This document shows positions 16,187 through 24,321 of a stretch of DNA of 64,000 bases, piece after piece; position 1 is the first letter of the stretch; every line of letters starts with the position of its first letter. Origin of the DNA: an uncultured Clostridia bacterium (GTDB lineage: Bacteria; Bacillota; Clostridia; Oscillospirales; Ruminococcaceae); assembly GCA_947629785.1 (NCBI GenBank), contig CANRFB010000002.1, positions 1-64,000 of the forward strand, in the 5' to 3' direction. The notes below the pieces were generated by a model. It was not told the DNA's origin. It did no database searches and was given only the letters and a program-made list of their open reading frames with translations. The translations under genes and the position numbers were made by a program.

Positions 16187-17302
16187 TTATTCCAAACGTG
16201 CCGTTTTTTTGCTTTTTATGGAAACTTCCGCCGCGCCGCATACTTTTTCCTTCAAAATTACATATATCACCGACATGGTGGGAACGCCCAGAAGTATTCC
16301 CGCCGCGCCGCCTATCCCCGCGCCCAGAAGTATCGCCAGAAACACCAGCAGCGGCGGAATTCCAAGACTTTTCCCCACCACACGCGGGTAGATAAGATTA
16401 TTTTCAAGCTGCTGCAGAACTATTATAAACACTATGAACCACACCGCGTCTATGGGTTTTATAAGAAACAGCAGCAGCGCGGACGGAACAGTGCCGATTA
16501 TTGCCCCCACCAACGGTATCAGCGCCGTAACGCCTATTATCGTGCTGATAAGCAGGGCATATTCAAACCCGAAAAGCTTCATTCCCGCAAAGCACAAGAC
16601 TCCCAGAACCAGCGCTTCGGTTATCTGCCCCACAACAAATCTGCTGAATGTGGAAAACACCAGTCTGTAGACTTTGCGGAGCTTTTCGTAGCGTTCCCCT
16701 GCAAGGCATTTTGCGGTCATGGCAACGGCGCGCTTTATGCTTTCCTTGCTTAAAAGTATATAGATCGACAGCACGAACCCGATGAGAATATCCGCTGCGC
16801 TGCCGATAATGTCGGTAGTTCCCGAATATGCGGCTTCAAGCATGGCGGGAATTTTCTCGCCCAGACCAAGAGCGGCGTTTTTCAGGGCGGTGAAAAATCC
16901 GAAGCTGTCCCGCCGTTCAAGGACTTCGCAGTATTTCAGGAAATTCCCGTAATACCTGTCCGCATTGTCAAGAAACAGCCGCACGCTTGCTCCAAGCTGG
17001 GGAATTACTATCCAGACTATTCCCGTAATTACCGCTAAAAGCAGGATATACGCCGTTCCCACCGAAACAACGGCTGCCGCGCGTTCCCCTGCCCTTTTAA
17101 AACGCTTTTTAAAGAATTTCCTGATATATCCGACAGGCATATTCATTACAAAAGCGATAGCCATTCCGATAAAAACAGGCATGAACAGGTCAGCCGTGCG
17201 GGAGATTATCCCCATAAAAAATTCGGGTTTGATCGCCGCCGCAACGGCAGCCGCCGCAAGGAACGCCGTAATTATAACGGCTTTTACCGTTTTTCTATCC
17301 AT
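16187..17302 (-). CDS. AI-2E family transporter
   Basis: This 371-residue integral membrane protein has about eight hydrophobic segments and the family features: FMPVFIGMAIAFVMNMPVG near the N-terminus (about 40-58), a long amphipathic central region and the C-terminal core TALIPLVGAIIGTVPSALL (about 260-280) with YPRVVGKSLGIPPL (about 318). AI-2E proteins form exporters; different members have been linked to autoinducer-2 or to sodium/proton exchange. The gene stands alone and is transcribed away from the YtrA-type regulator. Confidence 0.88.
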   Translation of the reverse strand: MDRKTVKAVIITAFLAAAAVAAAIKPEFFMGIISRTADLFMPVFIGMAIAFVMNMPVGYIRKFFKKRFKRAGERAAAVVSVGTAYILLLAVITGIVWIVIPQLGASVRLFLDNADRYYGNFLKYCEVLERRDSFGFFTALKNAALGLGEKIPAMLEAAYSGTTDIIGSAADILIGFVLSIYILLSKESIKRAVAMTAKCLAGERYEKLRKVYRLVFSTFSRFVVGQITEALVLGVLCFAGMKLFGFEYALLISTIIGVTALIPLVGAIIGTVPSALLLFLIKPIDAVWFIVFIIVLQQLENNLIYPRVVGKSLGIPPLLVFLAILLGAGIGGAAGILLGVPTMSVIYVILKEKVCGAAEVSIKSKKTARLE

Positions 17303-17337
17303 AATTCACCGCCTCACTTCACTTATTGTATGTTTGT

Positions 17338-17379
17338 TTCCCGAAAATGTATGCAAGGTATGATATGGATATTCGGGAA
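17338..17379. promoter_or_regulatory. Inverted repeat between divergent genes
   Basis: TTCCCGAA (17338-17345) and TTCGGGAA (17372-17379) are perfect inverted 8-mers separated by 26 bases, in the gap between the AI-2E gene and the GntR-type regulator. Each 8-mer is itself partly symmetrical. It may be an operator, but this is not proven. Confidence 0.35.
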
Positions 17380-17422
17380 TAAATTGCCAATGTTAAAATA
17401 TTTTAAACTTTTTCATTTCCCC

Positions 17423-17451
17423 TTGACAAATTTATTAAAATATTATACGAT
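17423..17451 (+). promoter_or_regulatory. Promoter of the YtrA-type operon
   Basis: TTGACA (17423-17428), 17 bases, then TACGAT (17446-17451). The spacing is ideal and the -35 perfect; the -10 is weaker, which suits a repressible promoter. Confidence 0.6.
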
Positions 17452-17489
17452 TGTATTATGCTAATAGTACAGGCGAAAGGAGAATTCAA

Positions 17490-17846
17490 ATGCCATGGAA
17501 TTTTAATTCAAATACGCCTATTTATATACAGATAATAGAGCAGATAAAGTTTTCCATAGCCGTTGGGGAATACAGGGCGGGGGACAAACTGCTTTCCGTC
17601 CGCGAACTTGCAGCGGAGGCGGAAGTCAATCCCAACACCATGCAGAAAGCCCTTTCCGAACTGGAGCGGGGCGGGCTGCTTTACACCCAGCGGACGTCGG
17701 GAAGATTTATCACAAGCGATGAAAAACTTATAGAGCAGCTCCGCACGCAGCTTGCAAAGGAACAGGCGGAAAATTTTATTAACAAAATGAAACTGCTCGG
17801 CTATTCGCCCGACGAAGCCGCGGAATTTCTGAAAAATTATAAATAA
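17490..17846 (+). CDS. GntR family regulator, YtrA subfamily
   Basis: This 118-residue regulator has the GntR winged helix (about 8-75): PIYIQIIEQIKFSIAVGEY, GDKLLSVRELAAEAEVNPNT (recognition helix) and GGLLYTQRTSGRFI. The short C-terminal tail without a large ligand domain is the mark of the YtrA subfamily, which control ABC transporters beside them. I chose ATG 17490 because of AAAGGAGAATTCAA before it. The ABC ATPase and permease follow 13 bases later. Confidence 0.92.
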   Translation: MPWNFNSNTPIYIQIIEQIKFSIAVGEYRAGDKLLSVRELAAEAEVNPNTMQKALSELERGGLLYTQRTSGRFITSDEKLIEQLRTQLAKEQAENFINKMKLLGYSPDEAAEFLKNYK

Positions 17847-17859
17847 GGGGGGAAGAACA

Positions 17860-18552
17860 ATGCTTCTGGAATGTAATAAATTATGCAAATATTACGGCGG
17901 CAAAGCCGCGTTAAATAACATTGACCTACAGCTTGAACGGGGAAAAATAATCGGTTTGCTGGGTCCAAACGGCAGCGGGAAAACAACGCTTATAAAAATT
18001 CTCAGCGGAATTCTGACTCCAAGCGGCGGAGAAGTGAAAATTTCCGATAAAAATATCGGTATCGAAACAAAAAAAATAGTTTCCTATCTTCCCGAAAGGA
18101 CATATCTCAGCGACTGGATGACGGTACGGCAGACGCTGGATTTTTTCAAGGATTTTTATGAAGATTTCAGCGAGGAAACTGCCCTTGATATGCTGCAAAA
18201 ACTGAATATACAGACTTCCGAAAAACTCCGCACCATGTCCAAAGGAACGCGGGAAAAAGTTCAGCTTATTCTTGTAATGAGCAGAAATGCGGAGTTGTAT
18301 CTTTTAGACGAACCCATCGGCGGCGTTGACCCTGCCGCCCGCGACTATATCCTGAAAACAATTATTTCAAATTTCAACGAAAACGCGTCGGTAATTATTT
18401 CAACACATCTTATAAGCGACGTGGAAAATATCCTCGACGATGTAATTTTTCTGAAATACGGAGATATCGTTCTTCATTCCGCCGTTGACGAGATCCGCGA
18501 ACAGAACGGAAAATCCGTTGACGCGCTTTTCAGGGAGGTGTTCGCGTGTTAA
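17860..18552 (+). CDS. ABC transporter ATP-binding protein (YtrB-like)
   Basis: This 230-residue ATPase has Walker A GLLGPNGSGKTTLIKILSG (about 33-51), Walker B ELYLLDEPIGGVDP (about 147-160) and switch His ISTHLI. The signature is the variant MSKGTREKVQLILVMSRN, without the usual LSGGQ, as in the YtrB/CcmA-like exporters. The C-terminal segment is short. With the YtrA-type regulator and the overlapping permease it forms a stress- or antibiotic-responsive transporter module. Confidence 0.92.
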   Translation: MLLECNKLCKYYGGKAALNNIDLQLERGKIIGLLGPNGSGKTTLIKILSGILTPSGGEVKISDKNIGIETKKIVSYLPERTYLSDWMTVRQTLDFFKDFYEDFSEETALDMLQKLNIQTSEKLRTMSKGTREKVQLILVMSRNAELYLLDEPIGGVDPAARDYILKTIISNFNENASVIISTHLISDVENILDDVIFLKYGDIVLHSAVDEIREQNGKSVDALFREVFAC

Positions 18553-19310
18553 GAAAACTTATAAAATATGAAATTCTTGCCGATTATAAAAAATACGGAA
18601 TTATGGGAATTGCCGTAATTGCTCTTGCAGTCCTTGCGCTTATATCGGAAAGAACTGCACCGTCTGACGTGTACGGATATTCAAACTTTATTTCGGCTGT
18701 TTTTGCAATTTCATCGGTATTTACAATATTTTCGGCTTCGATATTATTGATAGTTCTTTCAACAATAAGATTCTATAAAAGTTTTTTAAAGGACGAGGGG
18801 TATTTAATGCACACTCTCCCCGTTCACACATGGCAGCTTATTGCTTCAAAACTTATTGCCGCATATATATGGTTTTTATTTTTACTTATAATTTCCGCGG
18901 TTTATGTTACGATATTAAACGGAAATATTACATGGATAACAGATTTTTCCGTGAGTTTCATTGACGGATTTTCCGAAGAAAACTATTATCTCAATCAACT
19001 CATAATATCATCATTAATTTCCGTTCTGCTTACCCCGTTCAGTTATCTGGCGCATATTTATTTCAGCTTTGCGCTGGGAAATCTTTTCAGCAAAAACAAG
19101 CTTACAATGTCGGTGGTAATGTTTCTGGCTATAAATTTTGCGGAACGTGTCATAACAAGTGTGCTGCTGTCTGCATATCTTACTTCGGTAAAAGATGATA
19201 CGGCTTTAACGGCAATGACATACAGCAATACATTTCTTTCTGTTATACTTTCGGTAATTTATCTTATTGCCGCGGAAAGGATTTTTGCCAAAAAATTAAA
19301 TCTTGAATAA
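18546..19310 (+). CDS. ABC-2 type transporter permease
   Basis: This 254-residue protein has about six membrane segments (about 20-40, 52-78, 98-122, 155-180, 190-212 and 228-246) and no enzyme motif. The cytoplasmic segment RFYKSFLKDEGYLMHTLPV (about 77-95) is typical of ABC-2 permeases of this group. It begins with GTG inside the ATPase stop region (overlap of seven bases), with GGGAGGTG upstream. Substrate unknown. Confidence 0.85.
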   Translation: MLRKLIKYEILADYKKYGIMGIAVIALAVLALISERTAPSDVYGYSNFISAVFAISSVFTIFSASILLIVLSTIRFYKSFLKDEGYLMHTLPVHTWQLIASKLIAAYIWFLFLLIISAVYVTILNGNITWITDFSVSFIDGFSEENYYLNQLIISSLISVLLTPFSYLAHIYFSFALGNLFSKNKLTMSVVMFLAINFAERVITSVLLSAYLTSVKDDTALTAMTYSNTFLSVILSVIYLIAAERIFAKKLNLE

Positions 19311-19325
19311 TTGGAGGAATAAAAA

Positions 19326-19514
19326 ATGTCTCCCGAAAAAATAAACCGTATCAATGAACTTGCGCGGAAATCCCGCACCGCAGCGGGGCTTACGGATCCG
19401 GAAAAAGCGGAACAAGCCGCGCTCCGTCAGGAATACCGCGATTCGGTAAAAGCAAATCTTACTTCTCAGCTTGAAAATATTGAAATCGTGGATAAAAAAT
19501 CGAAAGGAAATTAA
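19326..19514 (+). CDS. DUF896 (YnzC family) small protein
   Basis: This 62-residue protein matches the DUF896/YnzC family: two helices with KINRINELARKSR and AALRQEYRDSVKANL, then a loose, charged tail. In Bacillus the family member is a small helical cytoplasmic protein encoded near SOS genes; its function is not well defined. GGAGGAATAAAAA precedes the ATG. nspC starts two bases after its stop. Confidence 0.9.
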   Translation: MSPEKINRINELARKSRTAAGLTDPEKAEQAALRQEYRDSVKANLTSQLENIEIVDKKSKGN

Positions 19515-19515
19515 A

Positions 19516-20649
19516 ATGCTTAATTTTGATATAAAAAATCTTCCCACGCCCTGTTATATCACGGACGAAAATTTACTTATAAAAAATCTTGAAATTCTCA
19601 GAAGCGTTCAGGACAGAACGGGCTGCAAAATTCTCCTTGCGCAAAAAGCGTTTTCCATGTACAGCGTTTATCCGTTAATAGGAAAATATCTTTCGGGAAC
19701 TGCCGCCAGCGGGCTTTTTGAAGCCCGTCTTGGAAAGGAAGAAATGCCCTGCGGCGAAACTCATGTTTATTCCCCCGCATATAACGAAAAGGAATTTCCC
19801 GAAATTATAAAATACGCGGACCATGTGGTTTTCAATACGATCTCCCAGTATGAAAAATTCTATCCGAAAATTCAGAAAAGCGGAAAAAATATTGAAATAG
19901 GCATAAGAATAAATCCCGGATATTCCGAAATTGAAACGGATATTTACAACCCCTGTTTTAAAAATTCCCGTCTGGGAACAACCAATCTTCCCGAAAAGCT
20001 TCCCGCCGGAATAAGCGGACTGCATTTCCACACAATGTGCGAACAGGGCGCGGACACTCTCGAACGTACCCTTGCAGTGGTCGAAGAAAAATTCGGGAAA
20101 TATCTTTATGATCTGAAATGGCTTAATTTCGGCGGCGGACATCACATTACAAAAGAAAATTATGATGTAAATAAGCTTGTGAAACTTGTTCTGCATATGA
20201 AAGAAAAATACAATTTGCAGATTTACATTGAGCCGGGAGAAGCCGTTGCTCTTAACGCGGGATTTCTTGTTTCGGAAGTGCTGGACACCATGAAAAACGG
20301 CATGGAAATTGCAATTCTCGACACTTCCGCCGCCTGTCATATGCCCGATGTTCTGGAAATGCCCTACCGTCCCATGATAATCGGTTCTGGACAGCCGAAT
20401 GAAAAAGAATTTACCTATCGTCTGGGAGGACCAACCTGTCTTGCGGGCGACATTATCGGGGATTATTCCTTTGATAAACCGTTAAAGTCGGGAGACAGGC
20501 TTGTTTTTTGTGACATGGCTATCTATTCAATGGTAAAAAACAATACATTCAACGGTATGCCTCTGCCCGCGATAATTCTTCATAAAACAAATGGCGAAAA
20601 TGTCATTGTAAAAAGTTTCGGCTATGAAGATTTCAAAAGCAGGCTTTGA
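19516..20649 (+). CDS. nspC: Carboxynorspermidine/carboxyspermidine decarboxylase
   Basis: This 377-residue PLP enzyme of the alanine racemase fold decarboxylates carboxyspermidine or carboxynorspermidine to the polyamine. Seen are the PLP lysine region CKILLAQKAFSMYSVYP (about 38-54), GLHFHTMCEQGAD (about 170), LNFGGGHHITKENYD (about 203-217), IEPGEAVALNAGF (about 235) and GGPTCLAGDIIGDYSFD (about 305-321). I chose ATG 19516 from AAAGGAAATTAAA upstream. The usual partner, a carboxyspermidine dehydrogenase, is not in this window. Confidence 0.93.
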   Translation: MLNFDIKNLPTPCYITDENLLIKNLEILRSVQDRTGCKILLAQKAFSMYSVYPLIGKYLSGTAASGLFEARLGKEEMPCGETHVYSPAYNEKEFPEIIKYADHVVFNTISQYEKFYPKIQKSGKNIEIGIRINPGYSEIETDIYNPCFKNSRLGTTNLPEKLPAGISGLHFHTMCEQGADTLERTLAVVEEKFGKYLYDLKWLNFGGGHHITKENYDVNKLVKLVLHMKEKYNLQIYIEPGEAVALNAGFLVSEVLDTMKNGMEIAILDTSAACHMPDVLEMPYRPMIIGSGQPNEKEFTYRLGGPTCLAGDIIGDYSFDKPLKSGDRLVFCDMAIYSMVKNNTFNGMPLPAIILHKTNGENVIVKSFGYEDFKSRL

Positions 20650-20665
20650 CCGAAAGGATGTTTTT

Positions 20666-21052
20666 ATGAAAGCAAGAATTATCCCGACAATTCCCGAGAC
20701 TGTACTTTCTTACAATATTTCGGGAGAACGCCTTGAAATTCTGAAAAAAGCCGTTTCCGATTCGGGAATGAAGCACACTGCCATTCCCTCCGGCAAAGCA
20801 GGAGAGACTATAGGCTTCCTTGCAGGATATACGGGCTTTTCCTCCAACGGCACAAATATTTCCGCTGACGAGGAATGCGTCATATTTTCGGGAATTTCAA
20901 GCAAGCGCCTTGATGTTATCCTGAAAAATATGCGGAAAGCGGAACTTGACATTCCTCTGAAAGCAGTGGTAACTTCCCACAACCAGAGCATGAGTCTTGA
21001 CAGGCTTCTTTCCGAACTGAAAAAGGAACATGATGCAATAAAAAGAGCATAA
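20666..21052 (+). CDS. DUF3783 protein
   Basis: This 128-residue protein has the DUF3783 pattern: a VIFSGISSKRLDVILKNMRKAEL stretch (in two parts, ending near residue 95) followed by IPLKAVVTSHNQSMSLDRLLSEL. The fold suggests a small regulatory domain. It starts 16 bases after nspC with GAAAGGATG upstream. The function of the family is not known to me. Confidence 0.75.
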   Translation: MKARIIPTIPETVLSYNISGERLEILKKAVSDSGMKHTAIPSGKAGETIGFLAGYTGFSSNGTNISADEECVIFSGISSKRLDVILKNMRKAELDIPLKAVVTSHNQSMSLDRLLSELKKEHDAIKRA

Positions 21053-21094
21053 TTTTCCTTGCAGTGTGAAAGTTATGTGAAATCGTATTTTTGC

Positions 21095-21123
21095 TTGCTT
21101 TTTTGTGAACGATGTGCTATAAT
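21095..21123 (+). promoter_or_regulatory. Promoter of citrate synthase gene
   Basis: TTGCTT (21095-21100), 17 bases and TATAAT (21118-21123). AAAGGAAGG lies before the ATG at 21170. Confidence 0.75.
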
Positions 21124-21169
21124 GTATATATAGTGTTAAACTGACTGCTATTATGAAAGGAAGGATCGA

Positions 21170-22546
21170 ATGGGTTTTAATTACAATTTTTCAACAATTA
21201 CAAAGGAGATCACCGATTTTGCATCGCTTTGTACCCGAAACGGCGGCATTGACCCCGAACTTTACACCAAATTCGACGTAAAACGCGGTCTGCGCGACCT
21301 TAACGGAAAGGGCGTCCTTGCGGGTCTGACCGAAATTTCGGACATTATTTCCTCCAAACCCGACGCTGACGGAAACAGCGTTCCCTGCGAGGGCGAATTG
21401 TACTACAGGGGGTACAATATCAACGACCTTGTGAGCGGTTTTATCGAGGATAAGCGTTTCGGATTCGAGGAAATAACATATCTGCTTCTTTTCGGGGAAC
21501 TTCCCGACGCGGGGGCGCTGGACAGATTCAAACATCTTCTTGCGGACTACAGAAAGCTTCCCACAACATTTGTCCGCGATATTATAATGAAATCCCCCAG
21601 CGACGATATTATGAACGGTCTTGCAAGAGGTGTCCTCACCCTTTATTCATATGACGATATGCCCAACGACACGTCGATCCCGAACGTTCTGCGGCAGTCC
21701 TTGGAACTTATCGCGCTTTTCCCGCTTATTTCGGTATACAGCTATCAGGCAAAAGCCTACTACCACGACGGCGACAGCTTTTTCATTCATCAGCCTGTTT
21801 CGGAATATTCCACAGCGGAAAATATCCTGCATATGCTCCGCCCCGACAGTTCTTTCACGCCCCTTGAAGCGCATATCCTCGACCTTGCTCTTGTTCTCCA
21901 TGCGGAACACGGCGGCGGAAACAACTCCACATTCACGACCCACGTCGTAACTTCTTCGGGAACGGATACATATTCCGCAATTGCCGCGGCTCTTGCATCT
22001 CTGAAAGGTCCTAAGCACGGCGGCGCAAATATAAAAGTTACCATGATGTTCAACGACATGAAAGACAAGCTTTCCGACTGGGAGGACGAGGACGCTATCC
22101 GCGATTACCTTACAAAACTTCTCCACAAGGAAGCATTTGACCGTTCGGGACTTATCTACGGAATGGGACACGCAGTATATTCCATATCCGACCCCCGTGC
22201 GTCCATTCTCCGGAAAGCGGTAAAGAACCTTTCGGAAGAAAAACACATGGAAAAGGAATACGCGCTTTACAACAAAATAGAGCGTATCGCTCCCGAAGTT
22301 ATTGCAAAAGAGCGGAGAATTTACAAGGGCGTTTCGGCGAATATAGACTTTTACAGCGGATTTGCATACAGTATGCTGGAACTTCCCCCCGAACTATATA
22401 CCCCGATATTTGCAATTGCCCGAATTGCAGGCTGGTCGGCTCACCGGATAGAAGAACTCATAAATGCAAACAAGATAATCCGCCCCGCCTACAAAAGCGT
22501 TCAGGAACACAGGGAATATACTTCCCTTTCCGACAGGAAGAAATAA
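21170..22546 (+). CDS. gltA: Citrate synthase
   Basis: This 458-residue enzyme condenses oxaloacetate with acetyl-CoA. Catalytic regions are present: VLHAEHGGGNNSTFTTHVV (about 244-262, first His), GPKHGGAN (about 283), GLIYGMGHAVYSISDPRA (about 326-343, second His) and an Asp/Arg region near DFYSGFAYSMLELP (about 392). The N-terminus is longer than in the standard bacterial enzyme, as in many clostridial forms. It is monocistronic, with its own promoter and a strong terminator. In an anaerobe it would feed the oxidative branch towards 2-oxoglutarate and glutamate. Confidence 0.95.
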   Translation: MGFNYNFSTITKEITDFASLCTRNGGIDPELYTKFDVKRGLRDLNGKGVLAGLTEISDIISSKPDADGNSVPCEGELYYRGYNINDLVSGFIEDKRFGFEEITYLLLFGELPDAGALDRFKHLLADYRKLPTTFVRDIIMKSPSDDIMNGLARGVLTLYSYDDMPNDTSIPNVLRQSLELIALFPLISVYSYQAKAYYHDGDSFFIHQPVSEYSTAENILHMLRPDSSFTPLEAHILDLALVLHAEHGGGNNSTFTTHVVTSSGTDTYSAIAAALASLKGPKHGGANIKVTMMFNDMKDKLSDWEDEDAIRDYLTKLLHKEAFDRSGLIYGMGHAVYSISDPRASILRKAVKNLSEEKHMEKEYALYNKIERIAPEVIAKERRIYKGVSANIDFYSGFAYSMLELPPELYTPIFAIARIAGWSAHRIEELINANKIIRPAYKSVQEHREYTSLSDRKK

Positions 22547-22589
22547 CAAAGAAATCCTCCGATGTAAAAAACGTCGGAGGATCTTTGTT
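22545..22589. terminator. Bidirectional terminator after citrate synthase
   Basis: AACAAAG (22545-22551) and ATCCTCCGA (22554-22562) pair with TCGGAGGAT (22574-22582) and CTTTGTT (22583-22589), with a two-base bulge and a loop of 11. It lies between convergent genes and serves both. Confidence 0.85.
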
Positions 22590-22590
22590 A

Positions 22591-23331
22591 TTATGATTTT
22601 TTGGAAAATTTCGCCGCAAGGTATTCTTCCTTGTGCTTTTCGTAATATTCTTTGAGGTGTTCGGTTATAGGCACGGAGGAGTACATGGACAGCAGGAATT
22701 TCATTTTTTCCTGCCGCTCCGCTTTCTGAGTGCGGATATGTTCTTTCAGTTCCTCATAACGCATAACAATATCGTTTTCCTTGGAGAACCTGCGGACTTT
22801 TGCAACGATATTTGTGGAGAATGCCACGTCAATAACAAGTATTCCGTAGAAAAATCCCACGCAGAACGAGAACGCAAGATTCCGCGAGAACCATTCCAGC
22901 GCGTTAAGTATATGCGGGTGTATCCCGAAATAATATATTGCGCTGAGAACTGCCCAGAAAAACGAAAATTTCGGGCAGATTATGCCGCCGATATTTCCCC
23001 ATTCATTGCTGTAATCCCAGAGTTTTATTTTCATGTGCTTTATGAAAATAATTCCCGCGATGTATTCCACGGCTGTTATGCAAAGTGCCATAGCGGCGAA
23101 AAGTATTATCTTCCGCCATATGTCAGACTTTATGGGCAGAACATTTTCCAGACCCGCCATGAAGTACAGCAGGCACAAGCTGAACCCGTAAAGCGGCAGA
23201 CACGGTCCTGCAAGGAAGCCCGGGTTTATCCATTTTTTAGCGGAGAAAAACCTCCTGAAAACCACTTCCAGACACCAGCCCAGCAGACTTCCGATAAAGA
23301 ACAGGAACGCCGCTATAAGAAATGTTGACAT
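22591..23331 (-). CDS. CmpB-type putative ABC transporter membrane protein
   Basis: This 246-residue protein belongs to the PF06541-like group labelled putative ABC-transporter type IV. It has about six membrane segments in the first 185 residues and the diagnostic GSLLGWCLEVVFRRFF (about 14-29), GPCLPLYGFS (about 43) and a WDYSNEWGNIGGIICPKFSFFW core (in two parts, about 107-128). The C-terminal 60 residues are charged and cytoplasmic. No ATPase is adjacent, so the transport role is only a label. Stop lies at the terminator. Confidence 0.8.
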   Translation of the reverse strand: MSTFLIAAFLFFIGSLLGWCLEVVFRRFFSAKKWINPGFLAGPCLPLYGFSLCLLYFMAGLENVLPIKSDIWRKIILFAAMALCITAVEYIAGIIFIKHMKIKLWDYSNEWGNIGGIICPKFSFFWAVLSAIYYFGIHPHILNALEWFSRNLAFSFCVGFFYGILVIDVAFSTNIVAKVRRFSKENDIVMRYEELKEHIRTQKAERQEKMKFLLSMYSSVPITEHLKEYYEKHKEEYLAAKFSKKS

Positions 23332-23415
23332 ACAAAATTCCCCCGATTACGACAAAATTCTTTTTCAATATAATATCATACCTATATAGAATTTTTTGCG
23401 GGAATTTATTAAATT

Positions 23416-24321
23416 TTATATACCCGTTAAATCGAAATCGGGAGTGTAGCCGCTGTCCGCCGAACTGCGTTCCTGCATGAAGCCTTCAAGACCAAGTTCA
23501 GCCGCCCTGTCAAGCAGGAAATTATATTCAAATGTGGATATCCGCCGCGCAATTTCCTTGTGTTCAAAGCTTTTATAAACAGGAACATACTGGCTCATAA
23601 GACTTACAAGCACGTCATTTTTCGGAAATGTTCCCGCTATCCATTCAAGAATTTTTTCCGAATCCCTGCGGTGCGACGGAAGCGCAAGATGGCGTATTAT
23701 AACGCCTTTCTTTATAAGTCCGTTTTCTGTTTTTACAGAACCGACCTGACGGTACATTTCCTTTATCGCCTCGGAAGCAAATTCAAAATAATCCGCCGCG
23801 GAAGAATATTTTTCGCCAAGAGAACCGTCGTAATATTTCAGGTCGGGAAGATAAACGTCCACATACCCCTCAAGCATTTTCAGCGTTTCGGGAAGTTCAT
23901 ACCCGCCCGTATTGTAAATAACGGGAACATCAAGTTTCCCGCCGCAGATGTCAAGCGCCTTTATTATCTGCGGAACATAAGGCGTGGGACTTACAAGGTC
24001 AATATTGTCCGCGCCCTTGTCACGGAGTTCAAGAAAAATTTCCGCAAGCCGTTCTGCGGAAATCTCCCTGCCGTAATTTTCTGCGGAGATACTGTAATTC
24101 TGGCAGTAACAGCATTTCAGATTACAGCCCGAAAAGAAAACCGTTCCCGCGCCGTTTTTCCCCGAAATGCAGGGTTCTTCCCACATATAGAGAAATGCTT
24201 TCGCCGCCTTTATTTCCGAGCCGCAGCCGCAGAAACCTTTCCCCGCGTATCTGTCCGCGCCGCATTTCCGCGGGCAGAGTTTGCAGTTATGCAGGTCAGA
24301 GTTTTCTGCCAAGAATTTCAT
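23416..24321 (-). CDS. Radical SAM protein, PflA/PflX-like
   Basis: This 301-residue protein has the radical SAM cluster motif GCNLKCCYCQN (about 72-82; CxxxCxxC) and an N-terminal cysteine group CKLCPRKCGADR plus GFCGCG (about 13-40). GGYELPETLKML and DVYLPDLKYYDGSLGEKYS follow. Such proteins resemble pyruvate formate-lyase activase but often stand alone; the target is unknown. I chose ATG 24321, which makes it overlap recN by 26 bases. A longer frame to 24483 is only an out-of-frame reading of recN. Confidence 0.88.
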   Translation of the reverse strand: MKFLAENSDLHNCKLCPRKCGADRYAGKGFCGCGSEIKAAKAFLYMWEEPCISGKNGAGTVFFSGCNLKCCYCQNYSISAENYGREISAERLAEIFLELRDKGADNIDLVSPTPYVPQIIKALDICGGKLDVPVIYNTGGYELPETLKMLEGYVDVYLPDLKYYDGSLGEKYSSAADYFEFASEAIKEMYRQVGSVKTENGLIKKGVIIRHLALPSHRRDSEKILEWIAGTFPKNDVLVSLMSQYVPVYKSFEHKEIARRISTFEYNFLLDRAAELGLEGFMQERSSADSGYTPDFDLTGI

